Assembly (NCBI RefSeq): GCF_964355755.1
Contig: NC_092673.1
Coordinates: forward strand, 11,787,001-11,851,000
Direction: 5' to 3'
Source: Antedon mediterranea
Lineage: Eukaryota > Echinodermata > Crinoidea > Comatulida > Antedonidae
DNA length: 64,000 bases
The translations under genes and the position numbers were made by a program. This document shows, one piece after another, positions 46,198 through 59,275 of the stretch. Numbering within the stretch: the first letter of the stretch is position 1; each line of letters opens with the position of its first letter. The notes under the pieces are model-generated. The model saw nothing but the letters and a program-made list of their open reading frames with translations. It was not told the DNA's origin and ran no database searches.

Positions 46198-48017
46198 AAA
46201 TTTATTGAAGCACAATTTGGTATTTGGTACATTTTTATGATTATGGTATTTTATTTTTATGGTATCTATTCAATCACCTCATGAAAAAAAAAACCTTGAT
46301 CATTATAACAACATTTGCCTATAAAACCAAATAAAAACTAAAAATTTAAGACAAAATGTGATGTTTTATCATTCTGTTAAGACATCAATCAATCATACAC
46401 AATCAAAAGAGCAGGTTCATCATTACACCAGTTGACATAGGTCAAAGGTCAAAATTTTAACAAGTGATATACTAAATAATGCAAAGTTATCCAAACTATG
46501 AGATCGATGGTCATAAATGTAAATCACGTTATTTGATCAATAAGTGGAGTTATGGTATTTCTCTTTTTTTCTAGTGTGCATTATTTTAAATGTAATGTAA
46601 TGTATTATAATACTGTAAAATAACAAATTATGACTGTTAAAATATATGATGTTAAAATGTTACGCTGACCTTGATATGTCACAACATAGTTGCATTTTAA
46701 TTTATTAGAGCTACAATATTCATTTTTGGGTAATACACTACTATTCATCAGAATCAGAGAATAGCAGTTCATCCACTGAGGCATAGGCAGATCGAAGTGG
46801 CCCACACTCTGTTCTGATTTCAATGGAGATGAAAAAAGTTATAACCAATAATATAGTAAAATTTGTTAGACGTGTTTCGTTAGAGAAAGGAACTAACGCC
46901 CTCTGCAAAGTTGTGATTTTGCAGTAATACACGTGAGAAGACTGCATACCTTTCTGAGAAAACGTGAAAACATTAAGAGAAATAATTGAGCAAATTAATG
47001 CCGTTGTTTAAGAGTATTTTAAGAAACGATCGGTTAGTTAATCTATTTTATTGTATTAAACGTGATTATAAAAGTATTAGTTATATTAGAATGATTTAAC
47101 ATGTATAAACGTTCTTGTGTTTTTTTAGGTGATATTTAACATTTCGATGTTAATTTGAGTTGAGTTTTGGATGTCGAAAAGTGTAAGTTTAAGTATACAC
47201 TTTGATCATAAGCTGAACTTTAATTTTAATTATCAATAGCTTAGATTATACATTTGTTACCGGTACTAAGTTAAATGTTCTAATATATACGTAGTTCGAA
47301 CAAGGCTACTTGAGATAACCAGTTGGGACACAATAAATCCACTATTCAAGTCAATCTGAGTTCACGAGTTGTTTTTTTTTATCAGTTTTGAATATCGAAA
47401 CAAGACGCAACCAAATATTGCGAACATAAAGCAGATCAAATCAGATAGTTTATTGTCTCAAAATGAATATTGCAGGCCTCAACAACTATGTTCTGACTAA
47501 TCTTTGCAAAATGAATTTTGAGTTTTGCTTTAACCATTTATTTTATTTATGGTCAGCGTAATATTTTAAGTACGATTTGATTAATTACAGTATTATAATT
47601 ATATTAATAAAAAAAAATTATAATGAAATAACAAACTTTACAGATCAAATATTTTGATTAGGGCCCTACTTGTAAAACCATCAATCTCATAGATTGGACA
47701 ACTTTGCATCTATTTGGTAACTACCTAATACGCATATTAAAATGTTGACCTCTGACCTTACGTCAAAGGATGAAATTAACCTTATGTCAACTGATTAAAT
47801 GACGTATGTGCTCGTTTACATTGCGTATAATTAACAGTATGAGAAAACATTCAATTTGGTTAAATGTTAGTTTTATTTTGTTTTATAGTACATTACGGTA
47901 TATGATTGGTCATTTGATCCTTAATCACAAAGGATTTCTTATTTCATGAGGTGATTGAATAGATACCTGTAATCATAAAAAATGTAATAAAATACAAAAT
48001 TGTGCTTCAATAAATTT
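46198..48017. mobile_element. Element with about 330-bp diverged inverted repeats
   Basis: Arms 46198-46525 and 47670-48017: AAATTTATTGAAGCACAATT and GGTATCTATTCAATCACCTC at left appear reversed at right, as do CAGTTGACATA and GATGCAAAGTT-like blocks. TTATAA lies at both outer edges. Central 1.1 kb is AT-rich and shows no gene. Confidence 0.75.
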
Positions 48018-48129
48018 GTTATAAGTAGCCATAGGTCGTGGCTTCAGATGGTTCATGAATACATAGTAATTTCAGCGTAAAAAAAACTGGCGAATTCAAA
48101 CGTACGCAGGAAAATAAAACATGTAGTTT

Positions 48130-48450
48130 ACAGGAACGAATAGGCCTAAATAGATTTATGTAGTCAACTAAAATTAGCACCCTTGGAATTACTTCCGAAA
48201 GAGAAACTTGTCACAAAATCAGACACCAGTTATTTAAGTCAAATTTAAACAAACCCAATTTGTGTTTTGTATGTAACATTAGGGTTGAGGGATGGGGAAG
48301 AGGATGGGTGCAAAGAGGAACAATTTTTAAATATATTCTTTATCCATTCAGTAACGAAATATTAATTCATAATCGTCATGTTTTACAAATAATATATCAC
48401 TAAACACATGTAAGACGTTGTGATTTAAAAATACTTTTTTTTTTTAAATG
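48130..48450 (+). repeat. Dispersed repeat, copy of 18140-18480
   Basis: Same orientation as the copy at 18 kb; directly followed by another repeat family at 48480-48750, suggesting both belong to one larger element. Confidence 0.85.
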
Positions 48451-48479
48451 TCACTGTCATAGTCGACAGTGAATTATTA

Positions 48480-48750
48480 TAATACTGGCCTAGATTGACA
48501 GCAAGAACAAAGTCATTATTTAGTTGAACAAGATTTTACAGATTACCGTCTACATGCATCTCAATAATACTGATTATCAGCAAATGTTTTCATAGACTTT
48601 CTTCTCCCCCAGACGTGCTTTGAGGTTTGTAATTTGAGCATGACCCGTTCTAGTTTACAAATTATCAAAAACGTCAGCCTCTAGAACTATAACTTGCTGC
48701 TTGATATAGCTTCTGAATGAGTAGTCCTCTGGGGATGATGTAGCTGGCTA
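48480..48750 (+). repeat. Dispersed repeat (copy of 32180-32440)
   Basis: Same blocks and order as at 32.2 kb; sits directly after the 48130-48450 repeat. Confidence 0.82.
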
Positions 48751-49041
48751 AAGCAACAGCGTGAAAAACGAAGGCACTTTCAACGAAAAATGAAAACTAT
48801 GATGGGAAGGCTAATATAACACTCTTTAAGCAGGTGGAAAAGAAGACTACTCATTTTAACGCCAAAGGAAAGTGTCTCAAAACACGTTTGCATAAACCAT
48901 GCGGACATGTTTTGGCCTTAGAACAATCACAAATTTTATATCGGAAGGCTAGATCGCAAACCCCATTATCGCAGTTCATTGGAGTATAAACGCGCATTCT
49001 ATGATCATCGTATACAAAAAATGCTAGATTACCAAGAAATT

Positions 49042-49475
49042 ACCGTAAATCTTCTAATATTAACCCACACTCTAATTTAGAGAATAGTAACCCCCCTTCT
49101 AATAGTAACCCACCTTAGTCAATCTATACTACTAATAACCCTCTACTGTAATAGTAATCCATGGAGTTAATAGCGTCACAAAAAACGTAGGCCTATTGCC
49201 AAAATGACATTAAAGCGGGAGTGGGGGAGGATGAAGTGTTTTTGAGTTTATAAAATAAAGTTAGAGTTCAAACAAATTTGTTTATTCGTACTGTTTTATT
49301 ATTTTGCTATTATTTGTTGACTGGAAAAGTTGAGCCACTATTTTCAAGTGCCTAATTTAAGATTAGTAATAGTAACCCACTACTATAATAGTGACCCCCA
49401 CCCATCTAATAGTAACCCACCCTAAAAAACAATCAAAAAAATAATAACCCAGGTTAAAATTAGAAGATTTACGGG
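49042..49475. mobile_element. MITE with CCGTAAATCTTCTAAT ends
   Basis: Left CCGTAAATCTTCTAATATTA, right end reversed CCCGTAAATCTTCTAATTTT. Inside, AATAGTAACCCAC-type words repeat at least six times at both ends. Confidence 0.72.
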
Positions 49476-50169
49476 TAGTAGTAATTCATTCCATTGCGAT
49501 TAAAAATTTATTTAATTTATAAAAACTTCACTGTGCTTTATTAAACAAGAATATGGATTGCAATTTATGTGGTCTTTGTGTATTATATTAGATTATTATT
49601 TGTTATATAAAATAATGTTTTTGAACACATTTACGGTATCCATCTTGTTGGAATGTTTGTTCCACTCCTGTTGTCCTGATTTATAGATAGCTTTACCGTT
49701 ACAAAAAGTTACCGTATATACATCCCGACGTATGCGGCGCCCTGCCGCATGGAAAACATTATGGTTGCAGTGACAACCGCGGATTGCTCTCGCGCATCAT
49801 GCAAAGATAGTGTAGGAGCCTAGGTAGACTATCTTTTCTTTATGGCGCAATGAATACCTCTTGGACTGCTGACAGTACTATTACCACTGACTGACTCCTC
49901 TGCCTCGAATATATTATTAATAATACAGTAATGTCAACAGCAGCTGAATGTCAAAAGGTTTTTTTTTCATATTAAAAATAATTGCATTATACAACATTAT
50001 ATTTATAATTAGGCAGGCTTGTTACCTCGCTAGTAGAGGGCCCATTATAGCCTATGTATGGCTCCATGTATGGCCTAGGCTAGGTAGGTAGGCCTATTAT
50101 TAAGTATAATTCGACAAGGATAGCTAGATAGGTAGGGTAATACGGATCCATTCCTAGTAGGATGCTAGT

Positions 50170-50340
50170 CAAGTCGCCCCATACATAGTCGCAAAGTCGC
50201 CCCAAAACAAAGTTGCGGCCCGACACAGTTGCCCCATCTCAAAGTCGCCCTGACACAGTTGCTCCATCGCAACAAAGTCTCCCCTTTTCTTCGCAAATTC
50301 ACCCCTTCTCATAGTCGCCCCATGCAAAGTCGCCCCTAAA
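50170..50340 (+). repeat. Irregular AAGTCGCCCC minisatellite
   Basis: About ten variants of AAAGTCGCCCC or ACAGTTGCCCC, spaced 10-20 bp. No gene. Confidence 0.75.
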
Positions 50341-52079
50341 CGTTAAAATAGTTTACAAGTGCGTAAAATTACGTTGCAATTGATATTCTTGGGCAATTTG
50401 AACACAAAATAACACGGGTGTATAGGCATAAAAAGGGGAAGCCCCGTCGTGTAGTACTAGCTAGGGTAGTAGTCTCAGGTCTCAGAACATCGATTGGCAA
50501 CGCTCCCATCAGAGAGGAAGCCCCGACGTCATTTACTTAATTGTTGCGGGCACTTAAACGATTTGCTAGCTCACCAGCGGGGAAACCCCGTAATTACTTC
50601 GAATGTTATGATGATGTCGGTCGCGTTCGAAATCGATCGCGTTTAATTTTGATCGCAATATGATCTAAATTATTTTTGCTTTGGTCGATGAATATTTATT
50701 ATTAATAATTAAATTGTTTCAATTTTTTATTTTACAGATCTAGGAGAAAGATGTGTGCCTTAAAAAAATGACAATTTGTAAACATAGTTTAAGATAATAA
50801 TATTATTCGAAATTTAACAGTACATAAATATTTGAGTGTGAAATTTTATAGGAATCATATAGGCTACATCTGTTACTTTTATTTTATATGCAACAAACTA
50901 CGCAAAACAATTTTTATTATTAATAAACATTCAGTTTACTATTATTAGTATTAAAGTAAACATTTAAATGATTAAAAAGCCCGGAAAGGCAATCCCATCA
51001 TTATCCATTATAAAGTTGCATCATCACCACCAAATATGTCGTAAAAATGATAACGTGCGTGTGTGTATTCGTAGTGGTCCGTGTACGTATTATTCCGTGC
51101 CTCTTCACCATAGTCTTCACTGTCTTGTTTAATTTAAAATTAAATAAACACCCGATATGAGGATATTTATTACGTATGGCAATTGGATTGTTTTATAACC
51201 AAAAGGGTTGAAAGGAATTTCTTCAGTAAAATGATCATAGTCATTGTGCACTGTTGATTGAAAGGCGACTCACAATTTCTAAAACCAATTGGAGCTGCGC
51301 CTTCTGTGGCTGCTAAGTGTTTCTGCTTACCGGGGATTCCCCTGTTTAAAAAACACGCACACAATATTGTACAATGGATTTTCCATGGTCAAAATGTAGT
51401 GTCTAATTTTACTAAAATACCTGCATGTAAAACGATCATATTGTCGATGAGATTTTTTTTTTTAGTATTTTTTTTTTCTTCATTTTGAAAAAATCATAAC
51501 CATAATAATATTAAATAACAATATACTTGTCAAAAAATACAAATGATCAATAAGTAGCCTACAACACTCATTGTCTTACATAACGCTGTTTGTTTTAACT
51601 ACTATACGATAGGCCTAGGCCTACTATATCACATTTATACATTCATTATCTTATTATCCTAAAAAATGAGCTGGTATCCACTTGTAGGTTGAAGAAAGAT
51701 TTTTCTGGAAGTCGGTATTAAAAGCACGATGGTTCCTTGGTAGCATATTTAATAGGGTGTCCAAATAGCTTTAAAGCAGGAGATAATTCATCTTTCCTGG
51801 AATATTTCAGTAGTGCAAGAGCGCTTTTGCTAACTGTTCTTTGCCTGGTAATTTGCGATTTGAAGATGAAAAGCGGATTAGCTTTTACATGGATTTGACT
51901 GTACTGTAGCTTCAGCTTTCCCATTTGATTGTTGGTGATAAGGTGAGCTGTATTTTATGGTGAACTGCCAGTTATGAGCGAACTGTTTAAAATCGTTGGG
52001 AGGGGAATGTGGTCCTCCGTCGCACCAAAATACCTCTGGTACACAACATTAGTTACAGAATATTTTATTCTTAGCTTAC

Positions 52080-52560
52080 TTGTTTACTTGTTTCCCGTAC
52101 ACTTTCGTCTATGGGATCGAGGCAAAGCACTCAGTGCTTAAAAGCCCCTCTTAGCAATAAAATCATATTCTATATAGGGTGAAAACTTCAGTGGGTGGTT
52201 AGACCATGCGACGTTAAGTTTTGCTTTGAACAAGTTCACCGTAGCACATGAAACTACATCCGTAGGCAGAGCATTCCATAAGAGAATAACTCTCCTGGAG
52301 AACGTGTCCCTCCTAATATTAAGACGAGAGCTTTTAAACTTGAGTTTATATGGGTGTCCACGGGTCCGAGATTCTAGATCAAATTAAAAAAATGTGTTGA
52401 TCGAAATACAAACTATCGATTTAACAATCCTAAAAACTTGGATAATATCCGCTCTCTGCCTTCGATATCTCATGGTAGGAAGACCAAAAATTCTCAAACG
52501 TTGTTCATAAGGAATATTACGGTACCTAGTCGTAGCTGATGTAGTAGTAACCTTACCCAT
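52080..52560 (-). mobile_element. LINE ORF2 C-terminal fragment
   Basis: Minus-strand translation reads YEQRLRIFGLPTMRYRRQRA then DIIQVFRIV, SRTRGHPYKLK, RRVILLWNALPTDVV and FKAKLNVAW, the common C-terminal block of LINE proteins. Interrupted by stops. Confidence 0.82.
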
Positions 52561-52663
52561 ATCTTCGATAATTGGCCAGTCAGTTAGGCAATTAACTACG
52601 ATCAGATAATTTCTACTATTAACAAAGGCAAAATCTGGTTGTTTAGGGTTTCTGGATCAGTGG

Positions 52664-52930
52664 TTATCTGGGATTGACAGATAATTTATCCTGACAAAAT
52701 TTACAATGTGATTTCATGTTCTGTATATCTCGATCAATGTTCGGCCAATATACTATCATACATGTTCTGTCTCTTCGAACTCCAGGATGTGCATGATGAA
52801 GCTTGTTTAGCATGATTGGTCGAAGGGCTTCTGCATCCATATACAATATCTTCAACTCAGTCAACAGTACTTCTTTAGATTATCAGGCATACTCTTCTTT
52901 GTTGCTGGGAATTCATCTGTAGATACAATT
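52664..52930 (-). mobile_element. Gypsy-type integrase zinc-binding fragment
   Basis: LHHAHPGVRRDRTCMIVYWP followed by MKSHCKFCQ is the H2C2 zinc-binding domain of Ty3/Gypsy retroelement integrases. No LTRs or other domains seen nearby. The open part is 66 codons. Confidence 0.82.
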
Positions 52931-53719
52931 TGATATTCATTGTCATTGTTTGCGGCCTTCAATATGTCAAGCAATCTGGCATTATCAGCGTCAACACTGT
53001 TCGTGGATGCTCGAAAGGGCCCAAGGTAGGTATTGGACTAGATTCTTGTACCGTTATTTATTCAGCTATTGGTTCATCTAATGTACTTGAAGGATTATTT
53101 CGAATTTCAAATTCTTTATTTGCAACAAAGTAAACATTATCGAATTTACAATATTAAAATAGCAATAATAAATATTTAAAATTACAAGTACATTACAACA
53201 TATAAAAATGAAATTAAATTATTTAAAACATAAAAAATGATAAAATATTTAAAATTGTGCAGCAGCCACTTGCGCTACCTGTTTTACTGAAAAATACTAC
53301 GGACTTGAACTACCATTTACCAAATAAAAATCCAGTGTTCTCTAAAAAGACGGCAGAAACAAGGCCACGCCAGAGAGGGGGCAATATTTGTACTTGTTCC
53401 CGGCATGATCTGCGCATGGCCAAAGAGACCGTTCATGGCAAAATCAGGAACGTGTTTTGACAAGTTTATCACTCGTCCGCGCGGTGCATGACGACGATGA
53501 TCAAGAGTCAAGAGTGGTCACAGTTGAATGATTTTGTCCTAGGCTATGTTTCGTGTTCTTCTGCTGATGCAAAAACTCTAGGCCTATTCAAAGGTATTTA
53601 GCGATGGGCTTATATAGCCGGGCTTATAGCATCCATTATGCTAAAATACCTGCAAAATTTGGCGATAAATCGTGACATTTTGACACGGGTGGGCGGGCCA
53701 GGGACTACTAATTTCACCC

Positions 53720-54185
53720 TGTCATTTCCCACACTTGTGCTACCAACTCTCCATAATTTGCCACACTTGTGCTACCAGGCCCTCGAAAATATACCCGTAA
53801 ATGCGGCACCTCCCCGTATGGAAATATTTAAGATGTCTTTGTCTTTTGCACCACCAATTTGAGTCTGTGTTGAATAACTGGGAAACTTCTTTCTGGTAAC
53901 ACTGTTTAAAAAAAATTTTAGTAGCTCTGTTGAATGCATTTCGAAGAACATTATATGATTCCATGTGCCTTTGTTTCAGTGCGAAGTTTGCGAATGAGAC
54001 CTTTATATTCAGCAGTAACCAATGGTTTATCTGTGTTCATCTTCATGAATTCTTTTAGAGGAATAAACATGAAGCATGCCACCAATGGAATCATATTGGA
54101 GCTTACAATTACATGATTTAATCGCGAAAAGATCTTGCCATCTAATGCTGCTTAGCTCTTCCGCAAAAATTAGCTTGGCCTCTTT
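53720..54185 (-). mobile_element. LINE fragment (linker before reverse transcriptase)
   Basis: Minus-strand text such as KLIFAEELSSIRWQDLFAIK and YNVLRNAFNRATKIFFKQCY resembles the region between endonuclease and reverse transcriptase. Degraded by shifts. Foldback MITE copy 2 sits at its 5' end. Confidence 0.55.
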
Positions 54186-54708
54186 TACCCCTTTCACACG
54201 AAAACTCTGGAGTGATCTCCGGAGACACCCCGGGGTTTATCACCATTCAAAACGTTGAGAAACTCCAGAGATACCCCTTTCACACCAATCTAGCAACACC
54301 AGGGTTTATAAAATAAAATTGTAAATGTCGCCCTCTATTTTGTTTGTTTACATAGCGACGATCATTAGAATCATTTTAATTAATAATATTTTTTAAATTT
54401 AATAATTACTTTCAAAAGTCTCAGAAGTAATATAATGTTTATTGATACTACTTATTATTGAAATAAACTAAAGCAATGAGTAATCGTGTGAGGATGACCT
54501 TTTGACCTAAAACTCCGGAGTTTTGATGTTGGTACCTTTCACACCAAAACACTGGGGTGTCCCCGCAGTTCGCTCTCCGGAGAATGTTCAGCTGTTCAAC
54601 CCCGCAGTTTTAAACTCCGGAGTTTCTTGATTTTACCTTTCACACCAAAACAGCGGGGCGTCAACTCCGTAGTGTCTCCGGAGTTTTGCTTTTGGTGTGA
54701 AAGGGGTA
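54186..54708. mobile_element. Foldback MITE, copy 2
   Basis: Same ends and interior as 427-965 with scattered differences (for example a 20-bp insertion near 54395). It abuts the 5' side of a minus-strand LINE fragment (53720-54185). Confidence 0.82.
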
Positions 54709-54719
54709 TTTGTTAACAA

Positions 54720-56080
54720 TTGCCATTGACGCCTCAACGCAAAGTCATAACAATACAAAGACATACAGAATACACAAGACAATGAGTTAGTTATTGATCA
54801 TTTATTGACAAGTATGTCTATTGTTATTTTGTATTACTTTTTCAAACATATGAATTCCAGGAGAAAAGCCAGGAGGCACCCTTAGTGTTAGCAGACGACA
54901 ACAATTTGTACATTGGAGAGTTCGTGCGAGCCCTCAAATTTTACACGAAACAAACAATCCAATTTATTTTAGTACTCAACTTCCAACTCAACTTATCGAT
55001 TTATAGTGTTATTAAAAATCATGTGTGTTTAATAAATATACAAGTTTTCTTTATACATTATAATGAAATAAGAAATTAAATATAAAGTGTTCTTTTATTC
55101 ACAATATCTGTGTTACTTGAAACCCGGAAGTCAATGCAGTTCGTGTGATCGTACTGTTTACAAATAACGATCCTAAATTCTCACTATTTATGGTTACATG
55201 GCTAATTTCTGAAATATACAAAATATACTAGGTAAGAGTTAATTATAATAACAAATAATGTATTAGTTTCTTGTTGACTTAACTGTTGAATATTTTGTAA
55301 AATACAGAAATATGAACTCTCTATTTTGTTATGATCAGCGTAGTAACAAGTGAGATGGTGACCCGCACGGTTCAAAGACGTTGTTGAGTGCGGTCGATTT
55401 CAGTCGAACTTTGGGCCTAGACCTAGGCCTAGACAGGTGCTAGGCCTATACCTGACCATAATCCATACTGTACTAATGTATGCCCAGTAATCTTCCATGA
55501 TAAAATGTTATCAAGTATTTTATAACATTATTCTTAATATTAAAATTGTGTGATATTTAATTGTACCCTTTGTACATTTTTTTTCCCTGTCAAATACAAC
55601 AACTTCTGTAATAATAATTAATGTTTTGTGGTGAAGAAGAATAAATATAGAATAAAAGTTAAATTTTTCAAACTTTATATAAGTTAAATTTACCACTAGA
55701 GCATGTTAAAATAACATGTAATTGATATTATTTGGTTATCCTAGGCCCTAGGACCATACTGGGTGATACCGGGCCCTACTGCATATAGATTAGTTTGACC
55801 GCCTAATCCTCCGAGCTAGAGAGACTTACAGTAGTCTACTTCTACTAGAATACTTTAAGAGAATAGCTGCGATCCTCTTGCTGCCGGGTGGATAGGTTTA
55901 CCACGGTAGTGATGTGATTTATTCAGGCCGCACTTAATACTTACTACCGTGCCTTATGAGTCAACTAACTACTGTTGTTCAGTGTTGTAATTGTAATTGG
56001 TAATATCAACTGTTTTACTTATTCAAACATTCCAATCAAACAATTATTCTATACACATTTTTTAATTAAATTGAAATATT
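54720..56080. other. Region upstream of the PHYHD1-like exons
   Basis: AT-rich with AGGCCTAGGC words near 55420. The first PHYHD1 exon (a short ATG exon) is expected near here, but no convincing ATG-plus-donor was found. Confidence 0.5.
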
Positions 56081-56084
56081 TTAT

Positions 56085-56230
56085 TTATACTGGGCGACCT
56101 CTTCAGTCAAAGACTGGTCTTCCAGAGGGCCCAGTTATAATCAGTGGCTGTGATGTACTAATACACCAGTGTATAACCCCTACTCGTTTCGAAAGATGTA
56201 CTAGGTTCTTTAAAGTGCACACGAGCTAGA
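56085..56230 (-). repeat. SINE 3' part, inverse copy of 59350-59580
   Basis: Reverse complement shares CATCTAGCTCGTGTGCACTT, AAAGAACCTAGTACATCTTT and GACCAGTCTTTGACTGAAGA with the full SINE at 59.3 kb; tRNA head missing. Confidence 0.88.
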
Positions 56231-56279
56231 TGTGTACAAACTATTTACCATAGAGGAAGGACTTAACCATTATTCAATG

Positions 56280-56450
56280 ATAAATGCCTACGTTGACAGC
56301 CAGACTACATACATCTCATAGACTCTGTTCTCCCAGACGTGCTTTAGGGTTTGAGCATGCCCAGTCCGAGTTTCCAAAAAAATAACCATTTTTTCAGTCG
56401 TAGTAAGTTATAAGCTTCTGCATGGGATACACTTCTAAGCTTTCGTCCTC
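56280..56450 (+). repeat. Shorter diverged copy of the 32180-32440 repeat
   Basis: Shares CTCATAGACTCTGTTCTCCC, AGACGTGCTTTAGGGTTTG and TGAGCATGCCC; ends about 100 bp before a PHYHD1-like exon. Confidence 0.65.
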
Positions 56451-56558
56451 TTGAATATAAAAATTATTTTTAGATTATTTTGTAATATACATTTTTACAG
56501 TAATTGTAGGTGATATTGTATTGTATTTTACTGTAATAATTTATACTACACTTTTTAG

Positions 56559-56711
56559 TTTGAAGAAGATGGATATCTTGTCATTGATAAATTTTTATCA
56601 GAAGCTGATATCAAAGAATTGAAGGCGCAATGTTATGATATTGTCCAAGAAATGAAACCAAATGAACACACAATACAAACATTTTCAACAACTGAAGATG
56701 ACCAGAATAAG
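56559..56711 (+). CDS. PHYHD1: PHYHD1-like exon (N-terminal part of dioxygenase)
   Basis: Fifty-one codons, FEEDGYLVIDKFLSEADIKE onward, matching the start of phytanoyl-CoA dioxygenase domain-containing protein 1, an Fe(II)/2-oxoglutarate-dependent oxygenase of uncertain substrate. Acceptor ACTTTTTAG, donor GTAATT, phase 0. The family normally has a 10-15 residue exon start just upstream with the ATG; I could not identify it between 54.7 and 56.5 kb. Confidence 0.9.
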
Positions 56712-57359
56712 GTAATTTTATATAATAATAATTAATATAGGAATTTATCATACTGTAGATTATCTATTTCATGTATCCTGTTTTTTTTACCAAATATATT
56801 CTGTAATGGAAAATAAAAACATAAGTTTTAAATTGACCTATTTATCCTGTATACCATGCATATTTATATTGTAATTAAATAGTTTGTAAAAAAAATGACC
56901 GGAAGTAATTGACTTTTGACCTAATAAACATGATGTATGCATTTATTTTTTTGAGCATTTATCGGAAATTAAGTGTGGTACTGTAGGGATTAAAAAATGG
57001 GTTTTTACATATTAATTATATCACTTGTTTCTTGAGTATCTAATTATCAAATTCACATTGGTTTTTATGTATAAATATTATATACTTTATAGTGTAAGTA
57101 AACACATTCATCTATCTAAACAACTTCGGAAGATAGTAAAAGTTACAGTAGAATTCAGTGCACTGCATTCATTTCCTTAGTTTTGCTCCTTCAACATAAA
57201 TGTTTCGGGATATGAGAAGCAATCTTCCAATACTAACATTGTCTGCCATTCTGCTAAGCCAAGGAACCAATTTAGGGAGTGAATACACACTTGACGATAC
57301 ACTAACCTACAACGTTTATTTTGTTTGTATTTATTAATTAATGCAAACGTTGAGAAGCA

Positions 57360-57630
57360 ACTGTCAGTAATATAGTTTATTTGTATATTATTATTATGTG
57401 TTTATAATCTAACAGTAGGGCCTCCTACACTCACAGTAATAATACATTTTATTTGTATATATGTTTATATTATATCTAACAGTACAAACACTCACAGAAG
57501 AAATTTGCGATTCAAATGGCGACCAAAAGTGGTTAATAGGTGCTTAAAGTTTTGTATAATAGTATTTATTCTCTAAGGGCCCATAAATTTACCTACTTGT
57601 GTTAAACCTATACCTCCATGGTTAAACCAA
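57360..57630 (+). repeat. Dispersed repeat, copy of 18590-18850
   Basis: Same blocks in the same order (CAAATGGCGACCAAAAGTGG, then TTTACCTACTTGTGTTAAAC), located in a PHYHD1-like intron. Confidence 0.82.
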
Positions 57631-58059
57631 ATAATTTGGAATGTGCCATTCATCTCAAATCAATACATGTATAAACGTATACGTATACGCAAAATAGTAT
57701 TTTTTAAAGAAAATTACAATGCTGTACTCGAGCTGATCAACCAGTTTTCAGCCATTAAAAACAATTATCGTAGGAGGAGATACTATAGGAAAATTTGAAG
57801 CATCCCCGTATTATTGTGTGTGGGCATTTTTCAAGATGGACATCCATTAGACAGTGTATACCACAACCAGAAAGACCACTATTATTTGAGGAAAATCGTT
57901 GAACCTAAATTTGTTTTAATCGTCAATACCGTAACTAATTATCGAACTCAATTTAATTAGTAAACAGGGTTACATCAGGTGGTTAAAATCGGAACCGAGT
58001 ATGAAGTAAACATTCTAGAAATAACGCATGATTTAACGAATTTTTCCCTTCTGTAAATT

Positions 58060-58570
58060 TATATATAGATATCGACACTATGCACAACATTAAATTCACC
58101 ACCGAAATCATGTCCAACAGCACCATACACCGTTCTACAGGAAACTGACACACACTGACCTGTCTAATCACCCATTACAACACAAACTCAGTATTATCAA
58201 TACCCTTGTGGATAGATGCGAAAACATAGTTTCAACACCTCAAGGACAGAAACAGGAAATGGATCACATCAGGCAGACCTTAAAGAATTGCGATTACCCA
58301 GATTGGACGTTCAAGAAGGTAGAACAATAACAACGATGTAAACTTGAACAAAATTTCATCAAAATCACAACACCAACTAAAGAAAAATCATGTTGCAACA
58401 TCAGGGTTCCATACATTAAAGGCCTGTCAGAACGCATAAAGAGAGTGTTCAACGAGCATCAAATTGACACCTTCTTTATTCCATCCAACAAGATCAGGCA
58501 AAACCTAGTTCATCCCAAAGACCGGGTCGAGAAAGATCAGGTATGCGGTTGCATCTACAAACTAGAAAGC
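58060..58570 (+). mobile_element. Penelope-like element fragment
   Basis: Broken frames give HPLQHKLSIINTLVDRCENI, VSTPQGQKQEMDHIRQTLKN, IRVPYIKGLSERIKRVFNEH and DRVEKDQVCGCIYKLE: the reverse transcriptase thumb and the linker leading to a GIY-YIG endonuclease in Penelope-like elements. The endonuclease is lost. Located in a PHYHD1-like intron. Confidence 0.78.
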
Positions 58571-59275
58571 CACTCCGAGAGTGCATACCTCCTCCTACAT
58601 AAGATTTCTCCAGGAAAATATATATATATTTTTGTGTGTCTTAATGCTGTGTGTGATTTAGGCTAATTTCACTACAAGCATGTGTATGTGAATTTGGTGT
58701 AATGGTTATGTAACCAGCCTTTCAACTAACAATAGTTTCAGTTGACTAACAACAGAACAGCAACGCCGAAAACAAACGGGTGAATTTGAAAAGAAACTAT
58801 TCGTATCAAAAAACCTGTAAATTAAATCGAATTATCTTTTAAAAGTTCAGTGGATAGCATATATGCTATAGGCTTTCATTTGATACCATGCATGTTGTCT
58901 ATTGACATCTTAAAGAATACTTTAACCAAAAATGTTTAGGGTCAAAGGTCAGTAAAAGCGTTGTCATTTTTTTGCTAAAAGTTGTGTTAGACCAAATATA
59001 AATATGTATATTCTGAACAACAGTTGAGAGAAATGCATACAAATCTTACTCCGGTCCTAGACTACACGTATTTCAGTCAATGCCTTCCAAAGTGATAGAT
59101 ACAATCAATAGAAATCTGAATCCATTGGGAAGGCATTGAACACAATCTGAGTTTCAATCTTTCAAGCTGGTACTCGGATCATATATTATAATATCTCATG
59201 CTCAGATAAATAAATACAGATATGTCAGGCCGGGGTATATTTAACAGGAAATCAATTTCTTTATTTTCTATTATT

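Larger units (their letters stand above)
48760..52075. other. Intergenic stretch, no host gene seen
   Basis: Apart from the MITE at 49042-49475 and the minisatellite at 50170-50340, only AT-rich sequence and AGGCCTAGGC-type words were seen; open frames of 60-76 codons here have no recognisable features. Confidence 0.6.

Noticed and set aside
50170-50340. CRISPR-like short repeats
   Set aside because: Motifs are 10-11 bp and irregular, typical of a minisatellite.
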